Numbered from the stretch's first letter, positions 15,871 through 24,613 are shown. The stretch is 26,459 bases of DNA from Bacteroidales bacterium (GCA_023145955.1 JAGLDA010000041.1:1-26459); one strand, 5' to 3'. Program-made: numbers and translations. Notes: generated from the sequence alone by a model not told the origin.

Positions 15871-16424
15871 TGTCGTTTCTTTTAAAAGTAAGGAATTATG
15901 TTCAGCAAAATGAAGCTCTTCATTGGCAATATTTATTGCTAGTTTTATTACTGTCAGTTTTTGGTGCAGTATCAGCATTTTACCTCCAAGTTTTATATGG
16001 TTACTATTTGATTTATATAATTTCTTTTTTATCAGTATTTATGCAATCAATAGTGTCGTACTTATTTATGGTAGAAAAAGGAGAAGCTAGAAAAATATTT
16101 TTCAATTTACTATTTGCAGCATTTACATTTCTCTTAGCAAAATACTTAATTTTCGAGCATTATTACGACTATTTTTTAGAAGCATATATAGATAGGTCCT
16201 ATATTTCTATCGATCACATAATTTTCTATTTTAGAGAATTAAACTTCGATAGTATATTTATGTTTGTTGATAATATGCCAAATTTTATGAGCATATTTGA
16301 TTATGTATTTCTTGTAATACTATTGATAATCACTGTATTATATAAGATGTTGTCATTTTCTGATTTGCCTAATATTTCTGAAGATAGAGTGAAAAGAGTT
16401 CGATATAATAAACGAAGATTCTAA
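15870..16424 (+). CDS. Small four-helix membrane protein of unknown family
   Basis: I do not recognise this 184-residue protein. Four hydrophobic segments are clear at about 20-40, 45-67, 76-95 and 143-163, and the tail after the last is strongly basic (EDRVKRVRYNKRRF), which would favour a cytoplasmic C-terminus under the positive-inside rule. A loop of about 47 residues between helices 3 and 4 is rich in aromatic and acidic residues. No conserved catalytic motif is visible. It overlaps the upstream lipoprotein gene by one base (TAATG), a typical translational-coupling arrangement. The 106-bp gap to the convergent hldD has only weak dyads and no convincing terminator. Confidence 0.72.
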   Translation: MSFLLKVRNYVQQNEALHWQYLLLVLLLSVFGAVSAFYLQVLYGYYLIYIISFLSVFMQSIVSYLFMVEKGEARKIFFNLLFAAFTFLLAKYLIFEHYYDYFLEAYIDRSYISIDHIIFYFRELNFDSIFMFVDNMPNFMSIFDYVFLVILLIITVLYKMLSFSDLPNISEDRVKRVRYNKRRF

Positions 16425-16530
16425 TCAATATTTTACAACTAATTAGGTTAAGTGCATGACAGTTTTCACACTTCAATTAGTGGTGACACTTACTAAAAGT
16501 TATTATTGTAATGGAAAGAGCTAATTTATA

Positions 16531-17496
16531 TTAATAATAATCTTCTTTTAGGAGAAATTCTTTTACATAATCTTCAACTCCATCGTTGAGGTTATAAAAA
16601 GGAACTCCGTATCCTTGGTTCAAGAGTTTATCCATATTAGCTTCAGTAAAGTACTGGTATTTATCTCTTATATCTACAGGGGTGTCAATAAAAGTAATAT
16701 TTTCTTTTACTCCCATAGCTTTAAAAGTGGCTTTTGCTAAATCTAAGAAGCTACGAGCTTTGCCTGTACCTACATTATATAAACCTGATGCTGCCTCATA
16801 TTCCCACAGAAACATCATAACCTCCACCACATCTTTAACATAAACAAAATCACGAAGTTGTCCTCCATCATTATAATCAGGATTATGAGATTTAAATAGT
16901 TTCATGCCACCAGTTTCCTTGATTTGATGAAAGGCACTATGAATAACCGAAGCCATTCTTCCTTTATGATACTCATTTGGTCCATAAACATTAAAATATT
17001 TCATTCCATACCAATGCGGTGGAGTTTTAACTTGCTCTAATGCCCATTTGTCAAAATCATTTTTTGACTCACCATATAAGTTTAGTGGCTTTAGCTGTTC
17101 TACTAAGTTATGGTCGTCATTATATCCATACTCACCATTGCCATAGGTTGCAGCAGAAGAGGCGTAAATTAGAGGGATATTAGCCTCTGTACATATATTC
17201 CATACATCCTTGCTATAGTTTAGGTTTAGTTCATCATAAACAGATTTATCAAAACCCGTTGTTGCACTTCTAGCTCCAATATGAAAAATAAAATCTACTT
17301 CAGAACTATTAGTTTTGAACCAATCAATAAATATATCACGTTCAATAAGCTTACTATAAACTTTATTCTCTAAATTCTTCATTTTAGTAGGTTCGCCAAA
17401 TTTATCTACTAATATAAGATCTGTGATACCTTCGTCGTTTAATGCACCTATTAATACACTTGCAATAAAGCCTGCTGCTCCTGTTATTATTATCAT
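16531..17496 (-). CDS. hldD: ADP-L-glycero-D-manno-heptose-6-epimerase
   Basis: The last enzyme of ADP-heptose synthesis, inverting C6 of ADP-D-glycero-D-manno-heptose with NADP as cofactor. The 321 residues form an extended short-chain dehydrogenase: Rossmann motif TGAAGFIAS (5-13), FHIGARSATTG (71-81), a serine in YASSAATYGNG (111-121), the YxxxK pair Tyr141/Lys145 in NLYGESKNDFD, the HldD-specific KYFNVYGPNEYHKGRMASV stretch and the YNVGTGKARSF block. The third glycine of GxxGxxG is alanine (Ala12), seen in some extended SDRs. It is the downstream partner of hldA and convergent with the hldA-side genes. The polytopic membrane gene ends 73 bases upstream on the same strand. The symbol rfaD is also used. 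Confidence 0.95.
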   Translation of the reverse strand: MIIITGAAGFIASVLIGALNDEGITDLILVDKFGEPTKMKNLENKVYSKLIERDIFIDWFKTNSSEVDFIFHIGARSATTGFDKSVYDELNLNYSKDVWNICTEANIPLIYASSAATYGNGEYGYNDDHNLVEQLKPLNLYGESKNDFDKWALEQVKTPPHWYGMKYFNVYGPNEYHKGRMASVIHSAFHQIKETGGMKLFKSHNPDYNDGGQLRDFVYVKDVVEVMMFLWEYEAASGLYNVGTGKARSFLDLAKATFKAMGVKENITFIDTPVDIRDKYQYFTEANMDKLLNQGYGVPFYNLNDGVEDYVKEFLLKEDYY

Positions 17497-17560
17497 GATG
17501 GTTTATATTTAATTTTATATCAATTAATTATGATAGAAAAACCTATATTATATTCAGTTT

Positions 17561-17568
17561 CAAAAATA
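17561..17568 (-). promoter_or_regulatory. Candidate promoter (-7 element) of hldD
   Basis: On the minus strand TATTTTTG (17568-17561) fits TAnnTTTG, in the 73-bp gap before hldD, giving a leader of roughly 55-60 bases. In AT-rich DNA such a match can be chance, and no -33 element is evident. Confidence 0.35.
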
Positions 17569-17569
17569 C

Positions 17570-18862
17570 TTATTTTTTACTAATAATTCCTTTTATTCTT
17601 TCAATATCTAATAACTGTACCAATCCCAGAAGAAAAAATATTAAGCCAGGAACCCTATATCTTGAAAGAGCTCCTAAAACAGGTGTTGCCAAACCAATAA
17701 CTACAAATAGACTTATAGAAAAAACAAAGGAAAACCATACCAAACTAGGGTCATCGACATCTTTTCTTGGGAAAATAATTATTAGAATTATTAGCGCTAA
17801 TATGGACATGTTTTCTATAGTGGAAAAAAATGAAAAAATGTTATTTACTTCCCATGGCATTGGTCTTAAAAGTGTGTTTATTACTGCTATTGGCGAATTT
17901 GCAGCTATAGAGAGGGAATTTGCCTGGAATGCTATTGGTGAAATTAAGCTGCTTGAGTTTTCTGATATTGCTAGGTCTGTGATCTGCAATTGTTTTTCTA
18001 AGAGCAAATCAAAAACGCTATGTTCCATATATTTTCCAGATTCACTTGCAAAGCTAAATGCAATAAAACCCATCATAAAGTATGGAATAAGGGTGCGTTG
18101 TGTTGGCCTAAAGTGTAACCATAAGTATGCTAATATTGGTGGTATAAGAATGAATAATATAAAGGGTTTGATACTGAAAATAACTAAAAATGATAATAGT
18201 ATAATTATACTTCTTTTGATTGGATGCTTGCCCTGCAAAGCATAGTTGCCACAATTTAATATAAGACTTAGTGCAAATATTAGTAAGCCTTCTTTAAGCA
18301 CTCCAGATGTCCAATATAGAATACTAGGAGTGAAAAATATTATAGCAAAAATTACCCATTTTAAGTTTCTGAGTTTTGAATAAAAGAATAAGAAAATCCA
18401 CCATAGTCCTGTAAATGAAAGAAAAGTAGTTATAACTACTATGCCTCCATAAGTACCTAAAGTAAAAATGCTTAGGAAGGCTAAATAGCGAATAAAAAAC
18501 TTATTACTCGTTGTATTTATGGATTCTTTATGTTCAAAATTATTTATTTGAATATAATATTTATCTAAGTCTTTATTGTTACTATCTATTCCAGTAATGA
18601 GTTTTAAATAATTAAGAGGTTCTCCATTTTGCAATGCAGAAAATATAACTTTTGAGTCATTGAAATAACGAAATATATCAGCATCTTTTTTTATGCTTTC
18701 TGATCTAGAGTAAATAGTAAGCATTGCTATTGCTGCAAATAGTTTTGCTCCAAAGGCAATATTAATCCATACTTTCGGTAGACTTTTTATTCTAAATATT
18801 TTTGTTTTATTAATAGCGAATACGCTAATTGCAACAAAAATAAAACTAATGATATAGTTCAT
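17570..18862 (-). CDS. Polytopic membrane protein, possibly surface-glycan polymerase-like
   Basis: A 430-residue inner-membrane protein with roughly ten hydrophobic segments spread over its length. A soluble stretch at about 50-125 contains DADIFRYFNDSKVI, reminiscent of the Asp/Tyr-containing loop of EpsG-like and other large glycan-handling membrane proteins. Residues 180-195 carry PSILYWTSGVLKEG, a motif I associate with uncharacterised Bacteroidota membrane proteins. A second large loop lies at about 280-335. The overall layout resembles O-antigen polymerases, which vary greatly in sequence, and the neighbouring hldD and hldA fit a surface-glycan context. No specific reaction can be claimed. 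A terminator hairpin stands just upstream (18883-18920), so it should start from its own promoter, which I could not locate. Confidence 0.7.
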   Translation of the reverse strand: MNYIISFIFVAISVFAINKTKIFRIKSLPKVWINIAFGAKLFAAIAMLTIYSRSESIKKDADIFRYFNDSKVIFSALQNGEPLNYLKLITGIDSNNKDLDKYYIQINNFEHKESINTTSNKFFIRYLAFLSIFTLGTYGGIVVITTFLSFTGLWWIFLFFYSKLRNLKWVIFAIIFFTPSILYWTSGVLKEGLLIFALSLILNCGNYALQGKHPIKRSIIILLSFLVIFSIKPFILFILIPPILAYLWLHFRPTQRTLIPYFMMGFIAFSFASESGKYMEHSVFDLLLEKQLQITDLAISENSSSLISPIAFQANSLSIAANSPIAVINTLLRPMPWEVNNIFSFFSTIENMSILALIILIIIFPRKDVDDPSLVWFSFVFSISLFVVIGLATPVLGALSRYRVPGLIFFLLGLVQLLDIERIKGIISKK

Positions 18863-18882
18863 TTGGAATTTTTTTTAAAGTA

Positions 18883-18920
18883 TGAAGTCAGAGAAAAAAC
18901 AATCTTTTTCTCTGACTTCA
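18883..18920 (-). terminator. Terminator after the S9 peptidase gene
   Basis: A perfect 16-bp inverted repeat pairs 18883-18898 with 18905-18920 around a 6-base loop, 17 bases after the peptidase stop codon. The minus-strand right arm is followed by a short TACTTT run rather than a long T-tract, but the stem is the longest in the window. Confidence 0.8.
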
Positions 18921-18937
18921 TTATGCTATTGTATAAA

Positions 18938-21040
18938 CTATTTTGTTGGTTTCAAATAATTATCTAAGAATCCTTTAAATTCCCTTTGCCATAAAACTGA
19001 ATTTTGTGGCTGAACAACAAAGTGAGACTCATCAGGAAAGAAAAGAAAGCGACTTGGAACATCATTTAGTTGAGCTGCATTAAAAGCCTGCATAGATTGA
19101 GCATAAGGAATACGGAAATCGTAGCCTCCAGTTATAACTAAAATTGGGGCATCCCAATTACCTACAAAATTTCTTGGATTGAATTGCTTATAGCTTTTAG
19201 GTTGTTCTTTCTCCCATGGTGCGCCACCTAGGTCATGTTGCACAAAGAAAGTCTCTTCAGTGGCAGCATACATGCTTGGCAAATCAAAAATACCACAATG
19301 CGATATAAGAGCTTTAAATCTACCTTCGTGATGACCGGCTAACCAATAAATACTATAACCACCATAACTTGCACCAATAGCGCCCAAATTGTTCTCATCT
19401 ACATAAGGTTCTTTAGCTAATTCATCAATTGCTGAAAGGTAGTCATCCATATTTTGTCCTCCATAATCGCCACTAATTTGGTCGTTCCACTCTTGACCAA
19501 ATGTCGGCAATCCTCTGCGGTTTGGAGCGACTACAATATATCCATTTGATGCCATTATTTGGAAATTCCATCTATAGCTGAAAAATTGACTTACAGCTGA
19601 TTGAGGTCCACCTTGGCAATATAATAGTGCTGGGTATTTCTTGTTTTTATCAAAATTTGGTGGATAAATAACCCATACAAGTTCTTTTTTTCCATCAGTA
19701 GTTTCTACCCATCTTTTCTCAAATTCGGCAGGAGTTACTTTGTCTAATATTTCCTTATTTGTAAAACTTAATTGAGTTTCTTCGCCAATACCAGTAATAG
19801 AATATATTTCTGTTGGTATTTTCATATTCATCTTACTACCAATTAGTTTGTGGTCAGCTATTGCTATACTTTGGTAATTATGATCTCCATTTGTTATTTG
19901 ATTAATAGTTTTATTGTCTACGCCAATAGAGTAAATTTGGTATGTAGCTTCTATACCAGAGATGAAGTATATAACCTTAGAATCAGCACTGAAAACAAAA
20001 TCTGTAGAGCTTTGGTCAAAACCTTCGCTATAATCTACGGTTTCACCAGTAGCGAAATTATGAACCATTATACGATTCTTGTCTGATTCGAAACCATCTT
20101 TAGCCATACTCGACCAAACTAGGATGTTGCCATCAGGAGACCAAACAGGACCATTGTCATAACCTTCAAAACCTTCTTTTGTTAGATTAATGCTGTTAGT
20201 GAGTTCGTTGTCAAAATCATTCACTAAGTCGTAAATATATATTTCAGTATTTGTACTAATAGCAAAATCTTTTCCAAAAAGTCGCTTATAACTAATAGCT
20301 AATTTTGTATCATCATTATTCCATGAGCAATTTCCTATTGAAGCATCAAGTCTTTCGCCGCTCATCAAATCTTTAGAATTTTCAAGTTTGCCATTGCTGT
20401 AATTTGCAATAAAAATATGACTATAATTTTCATCAGCCCAATGGTCCCAATGACGATACATAAGGTCATTATAAATTTTGGCATTTGCTTTAGGTAAATC
20501 TGGATATAAATCTAAGGTAGTTGCATCTATCTTCACACTTTTGCTAAAAGCAATTTTATTACCAGTAGTGCTATATTTAAAAGAACCAATTCCCCCCTTA
20601 ATATCAGACACTTGTTTTTTATTGCTTCCATCTATATTCATTTCCCACATTTGAGATTCTCCACTTTTCTGAGAAATGAACCCAATTTTACTACCATCAG
20701 CATTCCAAATGCCATTATACTCACTCTTTTTGCAGAAAGTAAGTTGTGTAGGCTCTCCACCATCAGCACTCATGACAAATATATTCTTGTCGCCTTTATT
20801 TTCAGCTAGTTCATAACGTGTAATAGCAAAAAGGATATTCTTGCCGTCAGGTGATACCTGTACTTCCGAAACCCTGCCAAGCTTCCATAAAACTTCAGGA
20901 GTCATAATGCCTGGATTAATAAATTCAACACTACTTGAGGCTGATTCTGAATCCAATGTTGATTTCTTAATGTTTACATTCTCGCAAGAAAACATAAATA
21001 ATGCAATAGTTGCTAAGATTATTGTATAATATTTGTTCAT
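18938..21040 (-). CDS. S9 family (prolyl oligopeptidase-type) lipoprotein peptidase
   Basis: A 700-residue serine peptidase, probably exported as a lipoprotein: the N-terminus is hydrophobic with Cys19 in LFMFSCENV, a somewhat atypical lipobox. Residues 50-420 form a WD40/PD40-like beta-propeller with repeats such as SPDGKNILFAITRY, NADGSKIGFIS and SPDGNILVWSS. The C-terminal alpha/beta-hydrolase domain (about 440-700) has the triad in order: Ser558 in GASYGG, Asp641 in ITGGYDFRIPY and His673 in PDESHF. This layout is that of acylaminoacyl- and dipeptidyl-peptidases, which cleave short peptides admitted past the propeller; it most likely takes up peptides in the periplasm or at the outer membrane. 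It lies 20 bases after the TPR lipoprotein gene, likely in one operon. The exact cleavage specificity is not visible. Confidence 0.93.
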   Translation of the reverse strand: MNKYYTIILATIALFMFSCENVNIKKSTLDSESASSSVEFINPGIMTPEVLWKLGRVSEVQVSPDGKNILFAITRYELAENKGDKNIFVMSADGGEPTQLTFCKKSEYNGIWNADGSKIGFISQKSGESQMWEMNIDGSNKKQVSDIKGGIGSFKYSTTGNKIAFSKSVKIDATTLDLYPDLPKANAKIYNDLMYRHWDHWADENYSHIFIANYSNGKLENSKDLMSGERLDASIGNCSWNNDDTKLAISYKRLFGKDFAISTNTEIYIYDLVNDFDNELTNSINLTKEGFEGYDNGPVWSPDGNILVWSSMAKDGFESDKNRIMVHNFATGETVDYSEGFDQSSTDFVFSADSKVIYFISGIEATYQIYSIGVDNKTINQITNGDHNYQSIAIADHKLIGSKMNMKIPTEIYSITGIGEETQLSFTNKEILDKVTPAEFEKRWVETTDGKKELVWVIYPPNFDKNKKYPALLYCQGGPQSAVSQFFSYRWNFQIMASNGYIVVAPNRRGLPTFGQEWNDQISGDYGGQNMDDYLSAIDELAKEPYVDENNLGAIGASYGGYSIYWLAGHHEGRFKALISHCGIFDLPSMYAATEETFFVQHDLGGAPWEKEQPKSYKQFNPRNFVGNWDAPILVITGGYDFRIPYAQSMQAFNAAQLNDVPSRFLFFPDESHFVVQPQNSVLWQREFKGFLDNYLKPTK

Positions 21041-21060
21041 AATTATATATGTTTAATGGT

Positions 21061-22059
21061 TTATTCTGTTTCGTAAATAGTTGCTTCTACTCTGTTTAGC
21101 GCTACAATTGCCAACTCATATTGTGGGTCAATTTGTAATGCCTTTTTATAATCTTCTCGGGCTTCCATTACATTCCCAACTTCCTCATAACATAAAGCTC
21201 TATTGAAGTATGCTTCCTTATAATCAGGTTTTACTTGTATTGCTTTAGTGAAATTAGGAATTGCCATATCAGTGATTTTTAGCAATTCCAAATATATATA
21301 CCCAATATTGTAATAACTGTATGGAAAAAGAGAGTCCATCTCAATAATAGTATTATAAGTACCGATAGCTTCATTTAGTTTATCATTATTTTGATAAAAT
21401 AATCCTAGATTATAGAATGCACTTATATTGCTAGAATCTATTGCTATGGCATTATTATAAGATATTATTGCTAAATCATTATTTAATTGAGAATATATTG
21501 CTCCCAATTCAATATTAGCACTATAGTTATTAGGGTTGTTTTTTAGGCATTCCTGAAAATTATTAATAGCAGCTTCAGTATTTCCCATCTCTTTAAATGC
21601 ATATGCTTTTACAAAAAATGCATTATCATTATATTGATCTACCTCTAAAGCCTTATTAGCAAATTTAATTACCTCATTATATTTCTTATAAAGAAGGTAT
21701 ATTTCGGACACTTTTACCCATACAGTGGAATTGTTTGGATCAACTTTAGATGCCTTTTCCAATAGAGCTAATGTATTATTAACCTTGCCTTCTTTCATAA
21801 ATAAATCGGAAAGCTCAATATAGTATTTAGAGTCATTTGGCGAAATATTAATGCATTGTTGCAAATCAGCAATAGCTTTGTCAGTCTGGTTCTGCTGTAA
21901 ATATAATGTTTTACGTTTTTCTAATAAGTCAATATTTTGAGGGTCATTCTCTAGTTTAATACTCAAGTTTTCTATGGTATTTTCTTGCGCAGCATTATCA
22001 TTTTGACAAGAAGTCAAAGAGAATATAAACAGTAAGAGAATTATAAGTGAATACTTCAT
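21061..22059 (-). CDS. Tetratricopeptide-repeat lipoprotein
   Basis: A 332-residue protein with a clear lipobox (SLTSC, Cys18) and about eight TPR units from residue 30 to 325, marked by repeating patterns such as DKAIADLQQCINISPNDSKY, EAINNFQECLKNNPNNYSAN and DYKEAYFNRALCYEEVGN. Consecutive 34-residue repeats should form a right-handed superhelix that binds a protein partner. No catalytic domain is present. It is the first gene of a likely two-gene unit with the S9 peptidase, so the peptidase or its substrates may be the partner; that is inference. The recA terminator stands directly upstream, leaving only about 20 bases for a promoter unless it lies in the hairpin or is reached by readthrough. 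Confidence 0.88.
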   Translation of the reverse strand: MKYSLIILLLFIFSLTSCQNDNAAQENTIENLSIKLENDPQNIDLLEKRKTLYLQQNQTDKAIADLQQCINISPNDSKYYIELSDLFMKEGKVNNTLALLEKASKVDPNNSTVWVKVSEIYLLYKKYNEVIKFANKALEVDQYNDNAFFVKAYAFKEMGNTEAAINNFQECLKNNPNNYSANIELGAIYSQLNNDLAIISYNNAIAIDSSNISAFYNLGLFYQNNDKLNEAIGTYNTIIEMDSLFPYSYYNIGYIYLELLKITDMAIPNFTKAIQVKPDYKEAYFNRALCYEEVGNVMEAREDYKKALQIDPQYELAIVALNRVEATIYETE

Positions 22060-22080
22060 AATTTATTATATTTAAAAAAA

Positions 22081-22119
22081 ACTTCATTAGCATAGTATTG
22101 AAAATTATGCTAATGAAGT
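22081..22119 (-). terminator. Terminator after recA
   Basis: A perfect 14-bp inverted repeat pairs 22081-22094 (ACTTCATTAGCATA) with 22106-22119 around an 11-base loop. On the minus strand it is followed by a run of seven or more T, the classic Rho-independent form, 58 bases after the recA stop. Confidence 0.85.
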
Positions 22120-22177
22120 AGTTTTTGTTATGTATATCTCTATTTTAGAAATATAATTGAATTAAAAAAAATCCGTA

Positions 22178-23179
22178 TTATTTATTTTGAATAGCTTCTT
22201 TAATTTTAGCTTCTACCTCATCAGCTAATTCTGGATTATCCTTCATTAGTTGTTTTACGGCCTCACGACCTTGCCCTAATTTGGTTTCTCCATATGAGAA
22301 CCATGATCCAGCCTTTTTAAGAATATTATATTCTACACCGAGGTCCACTAACTCTCCTGCTTTAGAAAATCCCTCGCCATAAATAACATCAAGTTCTGCC
22401 ATACGAAATGGTGGTGCCATTTTGTTTTTTACAACTTTTATTCTTACTCGGTTACCTTTCACTTGGTCAACATCTTTAATCTGAGTTGAGCGGCGAATAT
22501 CTATACGTACCGAAGCGTAAAACTTAAGAGCGTTACCACCAGTTGTAGTTTCTGGATTGCCGAACATTACTCCAATTTTTTCACGAAGCTGGTTTATGAA
22601 AATACATGTTGTGCCAGTTTTATTAATTGCGCCAGTTAATTTTCGTAATGCTTGCGACATTAGGCGTGCATGAAGACCCATTTTAGAATCTCCCATTTCA
22701 CCTTCAATTTCACTTTTTGGGGTTAGTGCTGCTACAGAGTCAATTACGATAATATCTATTGCGCCAGAGCGAATCAAGCTGTCGGTAATTTCCAATGCTT
22801 GCTCACCATTATCAGGTTGAGCTACTAACAAATTATCAGTATCTACACCAAGTTTTTCTGCATAAAATCTATCAAAAGCGTGCTCTGCATCAATAAATGC
22901 AGCTACTCCACCTAATTTTTGAGCCTCAGCTATGGCATGGATTGCCAATGTTGTTTTTCCTGATGATTCTGGGCCGTATATCTCAACAACTCTACCTCGT
23001 GGAAATCCACCTATGCCCAATGCAACATCAAGTCCAATACTACCTGTAGGGATAATTTCTATATCGTCTACTTGCTCATCACCAAGGCGCATAATACTGC
23101 CTTTTCCGTGGTTCTTTTCTATTTGATCAAGAGTTAATTGTAATGCTTTTAACTTCTCTGATTTCTGATCTTTTGCCAT
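22178..23179 (-). CDS. recA: Recombinase RecA
   Basis: Forms ATP-dependent filaments on single-stranded DNA for homologous recombination and SOS signalling. The 333 residues show the Walker A loop GPESSGKTT (69-77), FIDAEHAFD, the Walker B strand IDIIVIDSVAAL, the loop 1 region EGEMGDSKMGLHARLMSQAL, FINQLREKIGVMFGNPETTT around loop 2, and GGNALKFYASVRIDIRR. The C-terminus stops at EEAIQNK-like residues without the long acidic tail of E. coli RecA. The start at 23179 gives the common MAKDQKSEKLKALQ form. It lies 46 bases downstream of bcp on the same strand and may be cotranscribed with it; no good TAnnTTTG lies between. No SOS box is identified, and Bacteroidota do not share the E. coli LexA site. 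Confidence 0.98.
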   Translation of the reverse strand: MAKDQKSEKLKALQLTLDQIEKNHGKGSIMRLGDEQVDDIEIIPTGSIGLDVALGIGGFPRGRVVEIYGPESSGKTTLAIHAIAEAQKLGGVAAFIDAEHAFDRFYAEKLGVDTDNLLVAQPDNGEQALEITDSLIRSGAIDIIVIDSVAALTPKSEIEGEMGDSKMGLHARLMSQALRKLTGAINKTGTTCIFINQLREKIGVMFGNPETTTGGNALKFYASVRIDIRRSTQIKDVDQVKGNRVRIKVVKNKMAPPFRMAELDVIYGEGFSKAGELVDLGVEYNILKKAGSWFSYGETKLGQGREAVKQLMKDNPELADEVEAKIKEAIQNK

Positions 23180-23225
23180 TATATTATTATTATTTGTTTA
23201 CAATTTTATTATTACTTATAAAATA

Positions 23226-23684
23226 CTAGTATGTTTCAAGTATTTGCAAAGTATGTTCTTTAGTTTTTACTTTTTTAAAAATCCTCTCAATAACGCCTTC
23301 TTCATTTATGATAAAAGTTGTTCTGAAAATACCATCATATTCCCTACCATACATTTTCTTCAATCCCCATGCTCCATATAGCTTAAGAACTTCTTTTTCT
23401 GTATCAGGAATTAGAGGATATGGAAAGTTGTATTTTTCTTTAAAACGAATTTGTTTTTTCGTGTCATCAGCACTAAGTCCAACTATTGCAAATCCTTTTT
23501 CGCTAAGCATTTCATAGTTATCACTAAGGTTACAAGCCTCCGCAGTGCAGCCAGGAGTCATAGCCTTTGGGTAAGTAAAAAGGATAAGCTTTTTGCCTCT
23601 ATAATCTTTTAGGGAAATGGTATTGCCTTGCTCATCTACTGTGGTGAAATCCGGAGCAATATCGCCTTCTTTTAAATGTGTCAT
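23226..23684 (-). CDS. bcp: Thiol peroxidase / bacterioferritin comigratory protein (peroxiredoxin Q)
   Basis: Reduces hydrogen peroxide and organic peroxides in the cytoplasm with electrons from thioredoxin. The 152 residues carry a thioredoxin fold: APDFTTVDEQGN near the start, LILFTYPK at 33-40, and PGCTAEACNL at 44-53, with Cys46 peroxidatic and Cys51 resolving, the five-residue spacing of the two-cysteine BCP class. AKA/AM residues before PGCT replace the more common charged DNT. Later blocks FPYPLIPDTEKEV and YGREYDGIFRTTFII are family-typical. It is followed by recA on the same strand and preceded by a TAnnTTTG element, so a stress-linked bcp-recA unit is possible but not shown. Confidence 0.96.
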   Translation of the reverse strand: MTHLKEGDIAPDFTTVDEQGNTISLKDYRGKKLILFTYPKAMTPGCTAEACNLSDNYEMLSEKGFAIVGLSADDTKKQIRFKEKYNFPYPLIPDTEKEVLKLYGAWGLKKMYGREYDGIFRTTFIINEEGVIERIFKKVKTKEHTLQILETY

Positions 23685-23728
23685 TTATCTAGTGTTATTG
23701 ATTGTATATTAATCATTACTCGAAAGCC

Positions 23729-23736
23729 AAAGGTAA
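23729..23736 (-). promoter_or_regulatory. Candidate promoter (-7 element) of bcp
   Basis: On the minus strand TACCTTTG (23736-23729) matches TAnnTTTG, 44 bases before the bcp ATG, and is identical to the element before hldA. No clear -33 element is visible upstream. Confidence 0.5.
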
Positions 23737-23829
23737 GGATTTTTTGCAGAATAATAAGTATTTTATTGAAAAATAGTAGAAAGGTAGATCTTAAGAATTA
23801 TAAACTTTTAATGCTAATGTATAAACAAA

Positions 23830-23862
23830 AAAAGAGCAATATTCATTGAATATTGCTCTTTT
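23830..23862 (-). terminator. Terminator after the shorter T9SS cargo gene
   Basis: A perfect 14-bp stem pairs 23830-23843 with 23849-23862 (plus a C-G pair closing an ATT loop), flanked by A-runs and T-runs on both sides, so it could act on either strand. It lies 20 bases after the cargo gene's stop; the bcp promoter is on its far side. Confidence 0.85.
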
Positions 23863-23881
23863 AAAATACTTAGTATTAAAT

Positions 23882-24613
23882 TTATTTTATAATAATTTTT
23901 TTAGATTCAACTCTATTTCCATCTACAATAATATTATAGAAATAAACTCCTGCATTAAGATTGCTAACTTTAATTTTAGCCATATTTTCAATTGTAGATA
24001 TTTCTTGAGTAAGTACTATACTTCCTAATACATTCAATAGCTCAATTTTTGCTATGGAAGCATTATTGAAATTATAATCAATAATAAAATAATCCTTAGC
24101 TGGGTTAGGGTATGCATTACTATATTTTAAAGAATTCTTATTGTCATTAATACTAGTATTATCAGTAATTGTATATTTCACAATAAAATACATACTATCA
24201 TTAACATCAGTTTCATCAAAAACAGTATAGGCAACTATTGAAGAACCTTCATTATCTTTATCTTTATAATCCGCTTGCAATTGTCCTGGATTAGAAGATG
24301 CTCCTGCAGCTATTGCTACACCATTGGGTGATATATAAGTTGAAGGTGGGTAACATTGTTCCCAGCAAAAAGAAGCGCTAGATCCACTTACTAATGAAAT
24401 ATCAGTACGCTTTACTTTATATGTAATTGTAGCAGATGAAGTATTCTTTACAGTGAGGGCTACTTCATGAGAAGTGTACATATCATGACTAAAATAGTAA
24501 ACAGTATCTCCAGCATTAACAGCATCACCATTATGGTCAGTAATTCCAGCTGTTTGTGCATATAATGCTGCAACTAATAGTGACAAAATAATTGTAATGT
24601 AAAACTTTTTCAT
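23882..24613 (-). CDS. Secreted protein with T9SS type A C-terminal sorting domain
   Basis: A 243-residue exported protein. A Sec signal peptide ends at ALYA before Gln20. Residues 20-155 look like an immunoglobulin-type beta-sandwich (EVALTVKNTSSATITYKVKR) containing a CxxxC pair, Cys83 and Cys87 in FCWEQCYPP. Residues about 165-243 are a type A sorting domain: SNAYPNPAKDYFIIDYNF, IELLNVLGSIVL, VSNLNAGVYFYNI and the basic end VESKKIIIK. Such proteins cross the outer membrane by the type IX system, losing the sorting domain, and are often attached to surface LPS. The function of the N-terminal domain is unknown. Its neighbour is an Omp28-like T9SS protein, but each gene has its own terminator. 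Confidence 0.87.
   Translation of the reverse strand: MKKFYITIILSLLVAALYAQTAGITDHNGDAVNAGDTVYYFSHDMYTSHEVALTVKNTSSATITYKVKRTDISLVSGSSASFCWEQCYPPSTYISPNGVAIAAGASSNPGQLQADYKDKDNEGSSIVAYTVFDETDVNDSMYFIVKYTITDNTSINDNKNSLKYSNAYPNPAKDYFIIDYNFNNASIAKIELLNVLGSIVLTQEISTIENMAKIKVSNLNAGVYFYNIIVDGNRVESKKIIIK

Noticed and set aside
16448..16495. Possible terminator between the four-helix protein gene and hldD
   Set aside because: Only short arms pair (for example AGTG/CACT around GTGA) and no T-run follows on either strand.
17802..18245. A 147-codon plus-strand frame
   Set aside because: It lies wholly antisense to the polytopic membrane protein, whose hydrophobic segments and conserved motifs show which strand codes.
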